Source: a virus. From it: a stretch of 30,813 nt of DNA. The stretch lies in IMG/VR virus record IMGVR_UViG_3300038954_000308, positions 1 to 30,813 of that record; one strand, 5' to 3'. Both the position numbers and the translations under genes were made by a program. Shown here one piece after another: positions 15,887-22,045 of this stretch; positions within the stretch are counted from its first letter, which is position 1, and each line of letters opens with the position of its first letter. The notes under the pieces are model-generated. The model did no database searches and was not told the DNA's origin. It was given only the letters and a program-made list of their open reading frames with translations.

Positions 15887-16867
15887 CTATGTGACCCTCC
15901 CGAGTGCAGTTCCGTTATTCTGAAACTGGACGTTGGCTATGCCGTCGATGTAATATCCGGCTTCACCACCTGCGCCACCGGCGTTCCAAAAGCTTCCGTT
16001 TCGCAACCCATCCCCGCCGTCATTTCCGTTTTCGCCTACCATTCCTCCTGTCCCGCCTGTTCCCCCCAAGTAGTCGTTAGCAAACAATGAGTCAGCCCTG
16101 CCTGCGTGCCCAGTTCCCGGAGTAGTGAGTGTAGCTGTGCCGCCTGTCCCGTACCACGTCCCGCCGGGGCCGCCGCTTGAACCACAACCACCGCCACCCG
16201 AGCCGCCGTATGCACCAGCACTGGATTCTGTATCACCATCTCCACCACCACCGCCGCCTCCGCCGCCTCCAGCGATTGTATTCTTATTTACAACTGCAAT
16301 CTTCGACGACGCTTTGATAGCCGTTCCTCCGTCCTCTCCCGGTGCGCCAGAGGTGTTGTTTCGTCCGTTTCCACCCTTGCCACCGGCTCCATATATAGAA
16401 CCCTTGTTCACAAGTTTTACGGTATACCCGGACAGGTCGCCGGTTTCTATGGCGGGGTTGGGGGCGTCATCGGAGCTTATCGTCACCCCTGCCTGAATGA
16501 TTATCTCGACATTACCGCAGGGCACCGCAATGAATACGAGGTCGATGTCTGACCCGTCATCTGCGGCGTTAGTGTCAAATGTAATAGAGGTGTCGGTAAC
16601 GATAGAGCTCACCTTGGCCCCCGAGGGGAACTGGGTGCATGGCTTTATCGGCATACCTTCTGATATGTAGGAGGTATCAGCACAGTCAACCGTGGGAGAG
16701 CCCGACGTAATCTGGCATGTCCTCGTTGGACGCACAAGGTCAGAAAAGTTGAGGTTCTGTGTGTCAACGTCTATGGATATTTGCGGGTTATTACTTACAC
16801 AATCAAGCATAAGCCCTCCAAGCCACCTGAAGAAGCGTACTATCAGGTCGAGTAATTTTCGTATCAT
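15887..16867 (-). CDS. glycine-rich fibre/adhesin with shared repeat module
   Basis: This encodes 326 residues from an ATG behind ATAGGAGGCAAT. The N terminus is amphipathic and aromatic (MIRKLLDLIVRFFRWLGGLM), perhaps an anchor to the tail. Residues 50-112 form the module shared with the nozzle protein. The second half is packed with glycine, including a run of ten (GGGGGGGGGG near residue 200) and GGSGGGGCGSSGGPGGTWYG, and ends AGYYIDGIANVQFQNNGTAL plus GRVT. Gly-rich blocks with this kind of ending are known from polyglycine-II adhesins such as T-even gp38 proteins, which bind host receptors. An adhesin role is inference. Confidence 0.6.
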   Translation of the reverse strand: MIRKLLDLIVRFFRWLGGLMLDCVSNNPQISIDVDTQNLNFSDLVRPTRTCQITSGSPTVDCADTSYISEGMPIKPCTQFPSGAKVSSIVTDTSITFDTNAADDGSDIDLVFIAVPCGNVEIIIQAGVTISSDDAPNPAIETGDLSGYTVKLVNKGSIYGAGGKGGNGRNNTSGAPGEDGGTAIKASSKIAVVNKNTIAGGGGGGGGGGDGDTESSAGAYGGSGGGGCGSSGGPGGTWYGTGGTATLTTPGTGHAGRADSLFANDYLGGTGGTGGMVGENGNDGGDGLRNGSFWNAGGAGGEAGYYIDGIANVQFQNNGTALGRVT

Positions 16868-16875
16868 ATTGCCTC

Positions 16876-17346
16876 CTATGAGATGTCATACCCGAAGCCT
16901 CCGAGCATTGAGTATATATTTGTTCCCGAGTCTATAGACCAGAGCTGTACAATGGTCATGGTATCGGCGGCTTCCGATATCTCTACATCAAACCCCTGCG
17001 GTGGCGTGATTGCTGCGCCCCACGTCAGGGAGTGACCACCGGTTGAGTCCTGTTTTATAATGAGCTTAAGTGAAGCAAAACGGTCTTCCGGGACGTTGGT
17101 AACGTTTACCGAGGTAACGTCACCAGTGAGTGTCATAATGTGGACGTTGCCTTCCTCATAGTCGAGAATGACATCACCACTCTGGTTTCCGTTGTCGTAG
17201 TATAGTTCCGAGTAGGGCCATCGGAAGTGTTCGATGGATTCCCGCAGGTCTTCCTTGAGCTGTCGCATCAGCTCCGCGATAGTAGAGGCATCATCGGTAT
17301 CAACCGGGACGCTCTCGTTCCAATCTCTTGCGTATGAAAAAGGCAT
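16876..17346 (-). CDS. beta-rich tail/virion protein
   Basis: This encodes 156 residues from an ATG with TATAGGAGGGGCAC upstream. The N-terminal 50 residues are helical (STIAELMRQLKEDLRESIEH). The remainder is strand-rich: EEGNVHIMTLTGDVTSVNVT, then FASLKLIIKQDSTGGHSLTW and GAAITPPQG, a pattern shared by many short phage fibre or virion-surface proteins. It sits between the adaptor and the Gly-rich fibre, so a tail-fibre base or head-fibre role is likely, but not proven. Confidence 0.55.
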   Translation of the reverse strand: MPFSYARDWNESVPVDTDDASTIAELMRQLKEDLRESIEHFRWPYSELYYDNGNQSGDVILDYEEGNVHIMTLTGDVTSVNVTNVPEDRFASLKLIIKQDSTGGHSLTWGAAITPPQGFDVEISEAADTMTIVQLWSIDSGTNIYSMLGGFGYDIS

Positions 17347-17355
17347 GTGCCCCTC

Positions 17356-18003
17356 CTATAGAAAATCAGAATACGCGGTCTGATACGTTCGCTTTCGCCT
17401 GCTGTTGTGTGAGAGTAGTTCGTGTGTTGAGTGCTGGAGTTTGCCGTAGAACACCTTTGCCTTCTCGCCGTTATCAAGGGAGACAAGCATTTCTGCGGTA
17501 GCAAGGTCGATGACGGCATCTGCACCATGTATCGTCAGCTCGTCCTCGGTTGTTGCACCTTCTGCGAAATCAGAGGTCTCCGGTTCGGGGAGGTACTGGT
17601 AATAGTGCATGTACACCGTTCCGGCAGCATCCGGCTCCGGGTAGAGAATGATATTGTTTTCTACGACTTCAAAGTACTTGGGCTGCTCTGACTCCCCGTA
17701 GTCCCTCCTGTCAGCCTGCCCGGTATAAAACCTTTGCAGCGGCTCCGACATGTTGCCGTCTGCGTCCGCGAACCGTACCGATATGGCTTCCTTGAACCTC
17801 GGGGGTAAGGGGTATGAGGATGTGCCGTCCACTACGGATATGGTGTATCCCACCTCTTCCATGAAGTACATGGAGTGTTTCTGCTGTAGCGCTCGATGGG
17901 CGTGCCGTATCCGCGCCTGAAGCCTTGTTGCCTCCTCCGCACTTGGCGTCGTCGAGCCCCATACATTAAACGACGCATCCTCGAATATCTCCCTAAACGT
18001 CAT
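17356..18003 (-). CDS. head-tail adaptor (SU10-adaptor-like)
   Basis: This encodes 215 residues. The N terminus is helical with ATRLQARIRHAHRALQQKHS, followed by a strand region YTISVVDGTSSYPLPPRFKE and another with NNIILYPEPDAAGTVYMHYY, then C-terminal helices. The YPLP...LYP(T/E)PDA-x-x-(T/V) pattern is typical of the phage SU10-type adaptor family, which joins portal to tail nozzle in podoviruses. The start overlaps the previous gene by 11 bases. Family assignment is by remembered pattern. Confidence 0.6.
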   Translation of the reverse strand: MTFREIFEDASFNVWGSTTPSAEEATRLQARIRHAHRALQQKHSMYFMEEVGYTISVVDGTSSYPLPPRFKEAISVRFADADGNMSEPLQRFYTGQADRRDYGESEQPKYFEVVENNIILYPEPDAAGTVYMHYYQYLPEPETSDFAEGATTEDELTIHGADAVIDLATAEMLVSLDNGEKAKVFYGKLQHSTHELLSHNSRRKRTYQTAYSDFL

Positions 18004-18403
18004 CGCTGTCGTCTACCTCTTCCTCGGTTGGTTCGTTACTCTTGCCGCTTGGCGCGTCCCTGAGTACCTTCCTTGCCTCGTTGTCCTTCGGCCTTCCAAC
18101 AGGTTTCGGGGTGTCTACCGCCACTACCTGATACTGCGGCACATGGCGTACTTTATGTACTAAGTTCCCATTGCTGTCACGATGGAAATAGTGAACTCTC
18201 TCGACAGAGTTGATAAGGGCCTCGTATGCGGTATGCGGAATCTCGACCTCCTCCCCTTCCTGAATGATGTAGCTTATCCCGTTTGCGTTAAACCGGATAT
18301 CTCGGTCGGGGAAATCGGCGGGGACTGCATGGTTGTATACGCGAACCCTGTACCACGTATTGCTATAATCAATTTCTTTTGCTACTGTTTCTCTTGGCAT
18401 CAT
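17993..18403 (-). CDS. hypothetical virion-cluster protein
   Basis: This encodes 136 residues (135 if the second of two adjacent ATGs is used) behind AAAGGAG. The first part is a compact beta domain (SNTWYRVRVYNHAVPADFPD, ISYIIQEGEEVEIPHTAYEA). The C terminus is disordered and charged (KPVGRPKDNEARKVL, ending EEEVDDSDDV). It lies between the capsid-module hairpin and the adaptor, so it may be a head completion or neck factor. No family is recognised. Confidence 0.5.
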   Translation of the reverse strand: MMPRETVAKEIDYSNTWYRVRVYNHAVPADFPDRDIRFNANGISYIIQEGEEVEIPHTAYEALINSVERVHYFHRDSNGNLVHKVRHVPQYQVVAVDTPKPVGRPKDNEARKVLRDAPSGKSNEPTEEEVDDSDDV

Positions 18404-18422
18404 AAACTCCTTTCATATAAGG

Positions 18423-18455
18423 AATAAGGGGGCCGAAGCCCCCGTTATCTTATTC
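18423..18455 (-). terminator. hairpin with UUCG-type loop after the capsid module
   Basis: On the minus strand a six-pair GGGGGC/GCCCCC stem closes a TTCG tetraloop (18428-18443). An outer AATAAG/CTTATT pairing, separated by a five-base bulge, overlaps the end of the upstream gene. The sequence after it is T-rich but not a pure U-tract (TTATTCCTTAT). It is probably a partial terminator or a message-stabilising hairpin that sets capsid expression above that of downstream genes. Confidence 0.6.
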
Positions 18456-18821
18456 CATTTTCTTTGCAACGATGTAAATGTCTACGTCCTGCTGGTTGAC
18501 ATCACCATCCGCACCGATGATGAACCCGTAGTACGGGGCTATGTCTCCATCATCGTCGGTATAGTCGTCGTCAAGCAAGGTGATACCATCTGACGTAATC
18601 TTTGACCATGTGATAGTCTCATCATCATCACCGTCGACGCCAGACACCTTCTTTATACCAGAGTCGGCATCCATGCCCCTGAAGAACTCAAGAGACACGG
18701 GATTGGTTCCGTCAATAAACAAGTAGATGTAATCTGGAACCCAGCCGACCTCAACGGGAATGACATTGGTGCCATCTGCCGTTTTCTTATCAAAAAAAAT
18801 CTTATCGCTAACTCCTGCCAT
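18450..18821 (-). CDS. putative capsid decoration/stabilising protein
   Basis: This encodes 123 residues from an ATG behind AAGGAGGTAGCTTAAT. It is a strongly acidic, beta-rich protein (GVDGDDDETITW, LDDDYTDDDGDIAPYYGFII) with no helix-rich segment. It lies directly after the major capsid gene and before the hairpin at 18428-18443. Small acidic beta proteins in this position are often head decoration proteins; that is inferred from position, not from a recognised family. Confidence 0.5.
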   Translation of the reverse strand: MAGVSDKIFFDKKTADGTNVIPVEVGWVPDYIYLFIDGTNPVSLEFFRGMDADSGIKKVSGVDGDDDETITWSKITSDGITLLDDDYTDDDGDIAPYYGFIIGADGDVNQQDVDIYIVAKKME

Positions 18822-18835
18822 ATTAAGCTACCTCC

Positions 18836-19840
18836 TTATGCCAGAGAACCACGGGCGGTGCATGCGCACTCGTACCGGATTATCCAATTTTCGTTCAGGC
18901 GTTTTGCAGTCATGGGGTGCTTCCACCCGACTGTTGCCCTCTGGTGCAATGGGTCGGCAGCACCGGCAGAACCAAGACCTTCAACGTATGTTTCTGCGTT
19001 CTTTTTCCCGAGAGGAATAACGCCATACGCGTCGGCTGCAACCGCGATACACTGGTAAACGTCAGCGTTGTCGCTGGTTTCCTTCACTGTGTCTGACGCA
19101 TCGGCTGCGCCAACCCCGTCGAGTATGGGGGCGTTCTGCGAAGCAAATATCCTGAACCCGTGTGCATAGCCAATCTCGTAAGGAGTTGACGGGGGTGAAG
19201 GATACTTGTGCGCGGGGATGAACCCGGTAAGGTTCTCCATGTCGCCGATGAGGTCGGTATGGATGTAGAGGTGAAAGGAAGGTGGTACGGGTGAAGTCCC
19301 CTGCCCTGAACCTGCCTTCTGAATGTCGGTAATATACCGGCCTTTTTCCCTGTGCAGCACCTCTCTGAGAAGCTTCAGGTCGGCGTCGCTTGGCGCGTCT
19401 ACGACGTTTGCTCGTGCCGATACCTTGTTTGCATAAAAGATAGACGAGCCACCCATCAGCGCGTCCCTGATTATCATGTCGTAGGTTTCCCCGGCCTGCT
19501 CGCCGTGTACTTCCTGCAACTGCGTGACAACAGGGTCTCTGTTGGTCATGTGGACTTCGTCTGCTGTTTCGGTAAAATCACCGTGCCACTGTACAGTAGC
19601 GGTGATATCTGTAACCGACGCGGTTTGTCCCGGAGGAGTGCGTCCTGCGGTAAGCGGAACCATTGCTGGTTCGTATGCGTTATAGCGTCGGAACTTGACG
19701 GTCTTGCTGTTTTTCTGAGGAAGAACGGTGGTCTGGGCTGCAAGGTCGTAAATCAGCCATGGTCTTGCCCTCTTGAGAAAGGTCCTCACATAAAACGCAT
19801 TGACCGCATCTGGTAACTGAGTCAGTGTGTTTATAGCCAT
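18836..19840 (-). CDS. major capsid protein, N4-gp56 family
   Basis: This encodes 334 residues from an ATG behind AGGAGAGTAACCT. Family-like blocks in order are FYVRTFLKRARPWLIYDLAA (residues 16-35), SKTVKFRRYNAY, VPLTAGRTPPGQTASVTDI, TATVQWHGDFTETADEV and GEQAGETYDMIIRDALMGGS. These match the N4-gp56 family of HK97-fold capsid proteins, which form the icosahedral or prolate shell. The length is near but somewhat below the family's usual 350-400 residues. The scaffold-like gene lies 11 bases upstream. Confidence 0.85.
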   Translation of the reverse strand: MAINTLTQLPDAVNAFYVRTFLKRARPWLIYDLAAQTTVLPQKNSKTVKFRRYNAYEPAMVPLTAGRTPPGQTASVTDITATVQWHGDFTETADEVHMTNRDPVVTQLQEVHGEQAGETYDMIIRDALMGGSSIFYANKVSARANVVDAPSDADLKLLREVLHREKGRYITDIQKAGSGQGTSPVPPSFHLYIHTDLIGDMENLTGFIPAHKYPSPPSTPYEIGYAHGFRIFASQNAPILDGVGAADASDTVKETSDNADVYQCIAVAADAYGVIPLGKKNAETYVEGLGSAGAADPLHQRATVGWKHPMTAKRLNENWIIRYECACTARGSLA

Positions 19841-19851
19841 AGGTTACTCTC

Positions 19852-20727
19852 CTAATCTAATCCTTTTACTTCACGGAGCCACCGGTCAAAAGTTTCCTCG
19901 TCTGCATCGAAAACCGCATCTGATGCTGATTTCTTCTGCGCCGGGGTGCCTTTCTTCCGCGGCATCGTGGGTTTTTGAGAGTTGTTCTGTATCTTCTCGG
20001 CAACACTGTTTCGCTCTTTCTGTTTCGCCTTTTTCATGCTTTCAGGATGGGTAAGCCCGAGCCTGTAGGCAAACTCTGCCGGGTCAGGGGCGTTACTTAT
20101 CATCTGCGCGTACATCGGGTTCTGCTGAAGCATCTGTGCGGTAAGGCCGATAACGTCGTCGTAGTCGTCGTACCGCGCCTTTGCCGACTGCTCGGAGAAA
20201 TACCCGACCGCCTGTCGCATTTGCTGCTGCATCTGCTGCATCTGCGGCGTTATCTGCTGCTGCATGAACCCCTGTAGATACTGGTCGGCTTCCTGTGCAG
20301 TAATCGGTGCATACGGGTCAACACTCTGTTGCTGATTAAAAGGCTGTGGCTGCTGCCCGTATGGATTCTGCTGCGCGTACGGGTTCTGTTGTCCGTACGG
20401 GTTTTGCTGCCCGTGTGGATTCTGCTGCATCTGCTGCTGCTGCATCTGCTGCATGGCGTTTTGAAAGAACTCCATCTGCTGCTTGAGATACTGATTCTCT
20501 CGTGCCAAAAGCTCGGGGTCATTATCGTCGTCCCCCTCGCCTTCCTGCTCCCCCTCTTGGGGTTGTCTCCCTTCTTGGGAGTGCTCCCCCTCTCGGGGCT
20601 GCTGTCCTGTGTCTCCCTCATCGGGCCCTTCCTCAAGTTCAAATGGGAAATCGTCTGTGCCAGCGTCGCCCTCTGGCTGCGGGGTAGGCTCATCGCCAAG
20701 TAACAAGTCGTCAAATTCGTCTGCCAT
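19852..20727 (-). CDS. scaffold-like protein with NPYGQQ repeats
   Basis: This encodes 291 residues from the ATG at 20727, with TGTGGAGAAAACTA upstream; a further upstream in-frame start lies in the terminator. The N terminus is very acidic (ADEFDDLLLGDEPTPQPEGD). The middle is helical and Gln-rich (AMQQMQQQQMQQ) with four QQNPxx hexads, and the C-terminal end is basic, then acidic (DEETFDRWLREVKGLD). The acidic N terminus, coiled middle and position directly before the capsid gene are typical of podoviral scaffolding proteins. Transcription into it must pass the terminator at 20741-20775. Confidence 0.7.
   Translation of the reverse strand: MADEFDDLLLGDEPTPQPEGDAGTDDFPFELEEGPDEGDTGQQPREGEHSQEGRQPQEGEQEGEGDDDNDPELLARENQYLKQQMEFFQNAMQQMQQQQMQQNPHGQQNPYGQQNPYAQQNPYGQQPQPFNQQQSVDPYAPITAQEADQYLQGFMQQQITPQMQQMQQQMRQAVGYFSEQSAKARYDDYDDVIGLTAQMLQQNPMYAQMISNAPDPAEFAYRLGLTHPESMKKAKQKERNSVAEKIQNNSQKPTMPRKKGTPAQKKSASDAVFDADEETFDRWLREVKGLD
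20351..20422 (-). repeat. four 18-bp imperfect tandem units coding QQNPxx
   Basis: Units start at 20351, 20369, 20387 and 20405 and code for QQNPHG, QQNPYG, QQNPYA and QQNPYG on the minus strand. They lie inside the scaffold-like gene and differ mostly at third positions, so the array has been under protein-level selection. Such in-frame repeats may change copy number. Confidence 0.75.
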
Positions 20728-20740
20728 TAGTTTTCTCCAC

Positions 20741-20775
20741 AAAAAAAGCCCACACCTTTAACTGGCGCGGGCTTT
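20741..20775 (-). terminator. strong rho-independent terminator ahead of the scaffold gene
   Basis: On the minus strand AAAGCCCGCGCC (20775-20764) pairs with GGTGTGGGCTTT, twelve pairs including two G-U, closing a loop AGTTAAA, and is followed by seven T in all. It lies 14 bases before the scaffold start and about 60 bases after a strong promoter. It therefore either ends the upstream cassette or acts as an attenuator of the scaffold-capsid genes. Confidence 0.85.
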
Positions 20776-20836
20776 CTCGCTGTCCACATCTATGTGTGGG
20801 AACGGAAAGAATCCGTACGTTTCAAATCTCTTGTCA

Positions 20837-20865
20837 AATATATTTATTATGTCTCGTTATGTCAA
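20837..20865 (-). promoter_or_regulatory. strong sigma70-type promoter
   Basis: On the minus strand TTGACA (20865-20860), a 17-base spacer (20859-20843) and TATATT (20842-20837, five of six consensus bases). The -35 box begins directly after the stop codon of the 46-residue gene. The predicted start near 20830 would give an RNA of about 90 nt up to the terminator at 20741. Confidence 0.75.
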
Positions 20866-21006
20866 CTATTTTATCCTCTGTTCGATGCTCGTAGTTACGG
20901 CGCGGACACCACCGTTGTTATATACCACACGGAGGCTCACCTCGCCGGAGAACCCCTCGTGCAGTCCGCAGGTATCCATAAGAACGTCCCTGCAAAAGTC
21001 TACCAC
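20866..21006 (-). CDS. 46-residue hypothetical protein, GTG start
   Basis: The GTG at 21006 is preceded by GGGGGAAG at good spacing and overlaps the stop of the previous gene. A longer frame exists upstream, but its N-terminal part is only the shadow of that gene. The product MVDFCRDVLMDTCGLHEGFS ends with a two-strand-like unit (GEVSLRVVYNNGGVRAVTTS). The unit is reminiscent of short DUF2292/YezD-type proteins, a weak resemblance. It is the third gene of a cassette with its own promoter at 21911-21939. Confidence 0.5.
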   Translation of the reverse strand: MVDFCRDVLMDTCGLHEGFSGEVSLRVVYNNGGVRAVTTSIEQRIK

Positions 21007-21338
21007 CGCAGCTTCCCCCGGGGGTCGCCGAAGGTTTCTGCCATCTCCACGTCGCTCATCTGCACCATTTTTCCCTGCATCTCTAATATCTTGTCGAGCG
21101 CAAGTCCCATCCATAAGAGTAGTCCTTTCCTTGGCGTAATCGGGAACGATAGCCAGTAATGATATTCTCCCCCTGATTGGGTGGTAAAGGCTTGCCGTGG
21201 CTCGCCCTTCTTGAATTTCAAATTAAGCGCAAGGTCGTAACGCGCCTCTCTCTTTGCCATGTCGAAGAGTTTCCTCTCGTTCATGAACTCTTCCTCGCTA
21301 TCGGTAGATACGATTACGTAGTATTCGTGTGTCTCCAT
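21000..21338 (-). CDS. hypothetical protein of the inserted cassette
   Basis: The ATG at 21338 follows GGGGGGAAGGTCT and overlaps the end of the membrane-protein gene by 41 bases. The 112-residue product starts METHEYYVIVSTDSEEEFMN, has KREARYDLALNLKFKKGEP, an aromatic strand region (GGEYHYWLSFPITPRKG), and a C-terminal helix with MVQMSDVEMAETFGDPRG. No family is recognised. Being translated together with a membrane protein inside a separately promoted cassette suggests accessory function. Confidence 0.55.
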   Translation of the reverse strand: METHEYYVIVSTDSEEEFMNERKLFDMAKREARYDLALNLKFKKGEPRQAFTTQSGGEYHYWLSFPITPRKGLLLWMGLALDKILEMQGKMVQMSDVEMAETFGDPRGKLRW

Positions 21339-21882
21339 AGACCTTCCCCCCGTTTTCAAATAGTACGCCGGTAATTGCTTCGCTCCTGTTTGGGCAAACG
21401 CCCAGCACCATGTTCCCCGGCGTGAGGACTACATGGTACACCCGATACATCTCCCCGTCAGGGAGTTTCTGGTACAGGTGTGCGTCGTGCTTATGTGCCC
21501 TGCTGATGGTTGAAAACTGCCCGTCAAGGCGTATGGTCGTCCTGTGGAGCAGCTCGTTGTCATACCTCTCCGCGTTGCCCGGTATTTCCTTGGACAGGAG
21601 AAGGTACGCGTACCCGGTAGAGTCGTCAAGGAACATGAGTCCCACCGGGTGTCCCTGCTTGCTGTTAATCTTCTTCAACTTGAGAACGTCCCCGCTCCAC
21701 TCGCGCTGCTGGTACCCTTCCTCGCGGTAGATGCCGTACCTCTTGTCCATCCGCTCCATGTGCCAGAACCACTTTTCAAGCTGCGAGCTCTCCATTTTCT
21801 TCGCGTCAATGAACACGATTCCGAAAACGAGAAACGCGGGGAGAATAATCGAGAAAAAGAGTACTGCCCACCATCGTAACAT
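21298..21882 (-). CDS. membrane-anchored accessory protein (moron candidate)
   Basis: The ATG at 21882 has GGAGGTTGAGT upstream and a strong promoter 29 bases further; the longer frame would start inside the promoter. The 194-residue product has one N-terminal signal anchor (MLRWWAVLFFSIILPAFLVF, to about residue 26), then a mixed alpha/beta domain likely outside the cytoplasm, with YAYLLLSKEIPGNAERYDN and VYHVVLTPGNMVLGVCPN. No family is recognised. An envelope protein with its own promoter, inserted between portal and scaffold genes, is the usual layout of lysogenic-conversion or superinfection-exclusion morons; this is inference. Confidence 0.55.
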   Translation of the reverse strand: MLRWWAVLFFSIILPAFLVFGIVFIDAKKMESSQLEKWFWHMERMDKRYGIYREEGYQQREWSGDVLKLKKINSKQGHPVGLMFLDDSTGYAYLLLSKEIPGNAERYDNELLHRTTIRLDGQFSTISRAHKHDAHLYQKLPDGEMYRVYHVVLTPGNMVLGVCPNRSEAITGVLFENGGKVYGDTRILRNRIYR

Positions 21883-21910
21883 ACTCAACCTCCAATGACT
21901 GAATAAGTAC

Positions 21911-21939
21911 AGTCTACCACAATTCAGCCTCTTTGTCAA
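21911..21939 (-). promoter_or_regulatory. sigma70-type promoter of the inserted cassette
   Basis: On the minus strand TTGACA (21939-21934), a 17-base spacer (21933-21917) and TAGACT (21916-21911, four of six). The predicted start near 21904 leaves a short leader with GGAGG before the ATG at 21882. It gives the cassette expression independent of late transcription. Confidence 0.7.
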
Positions 21940-21951
21940 GTATAAAAAACA

Positions 21952-21977
21952 CAAAAGGCACCGCGCATGATGGTGAC
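21952..21977 (-). terminator. weak terminator after the portal gene
   Basis: On the minus strand GTCACC (21977-21972) pairs imperfectly with GGTGCC (21962-21957), five of six pairs around a nine-base loop, followed by TTTTGTGTTTTTT. The stem is short, so efficiency is probably low. It would separate the terminase-portal message from the inserted cassette. Confidence 0.35.
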
Positions 21978-22045
21978 TAAACTTCCGAACAGGTGTCTAA
22001 CCGGTTTTTTTTGAACGCTTCCTATGTGCAGTCAATCTTTTCAAA

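Noticed and set aside
16125-16496. Plus-strand proline-rich frame
   Set aside because: It is the antisense of the glycine codons in the fibre gene (GGN read backwards gives Pro), so its composition is an artefact.
20866-21114. Longer 82-codon version of the 46-residue cassette gene
   Set aside because: Its first part only repeats the region coding for the upstream gene's end in another frame; the GTG at 21006 has the better ribosome binding site.
21978-22045. Possible plus-strand terminator (ACC/GGT stem before eight T)
   Set aside because: The stem is only three to four pairs and no plus-strand gene is present here to be terminated.
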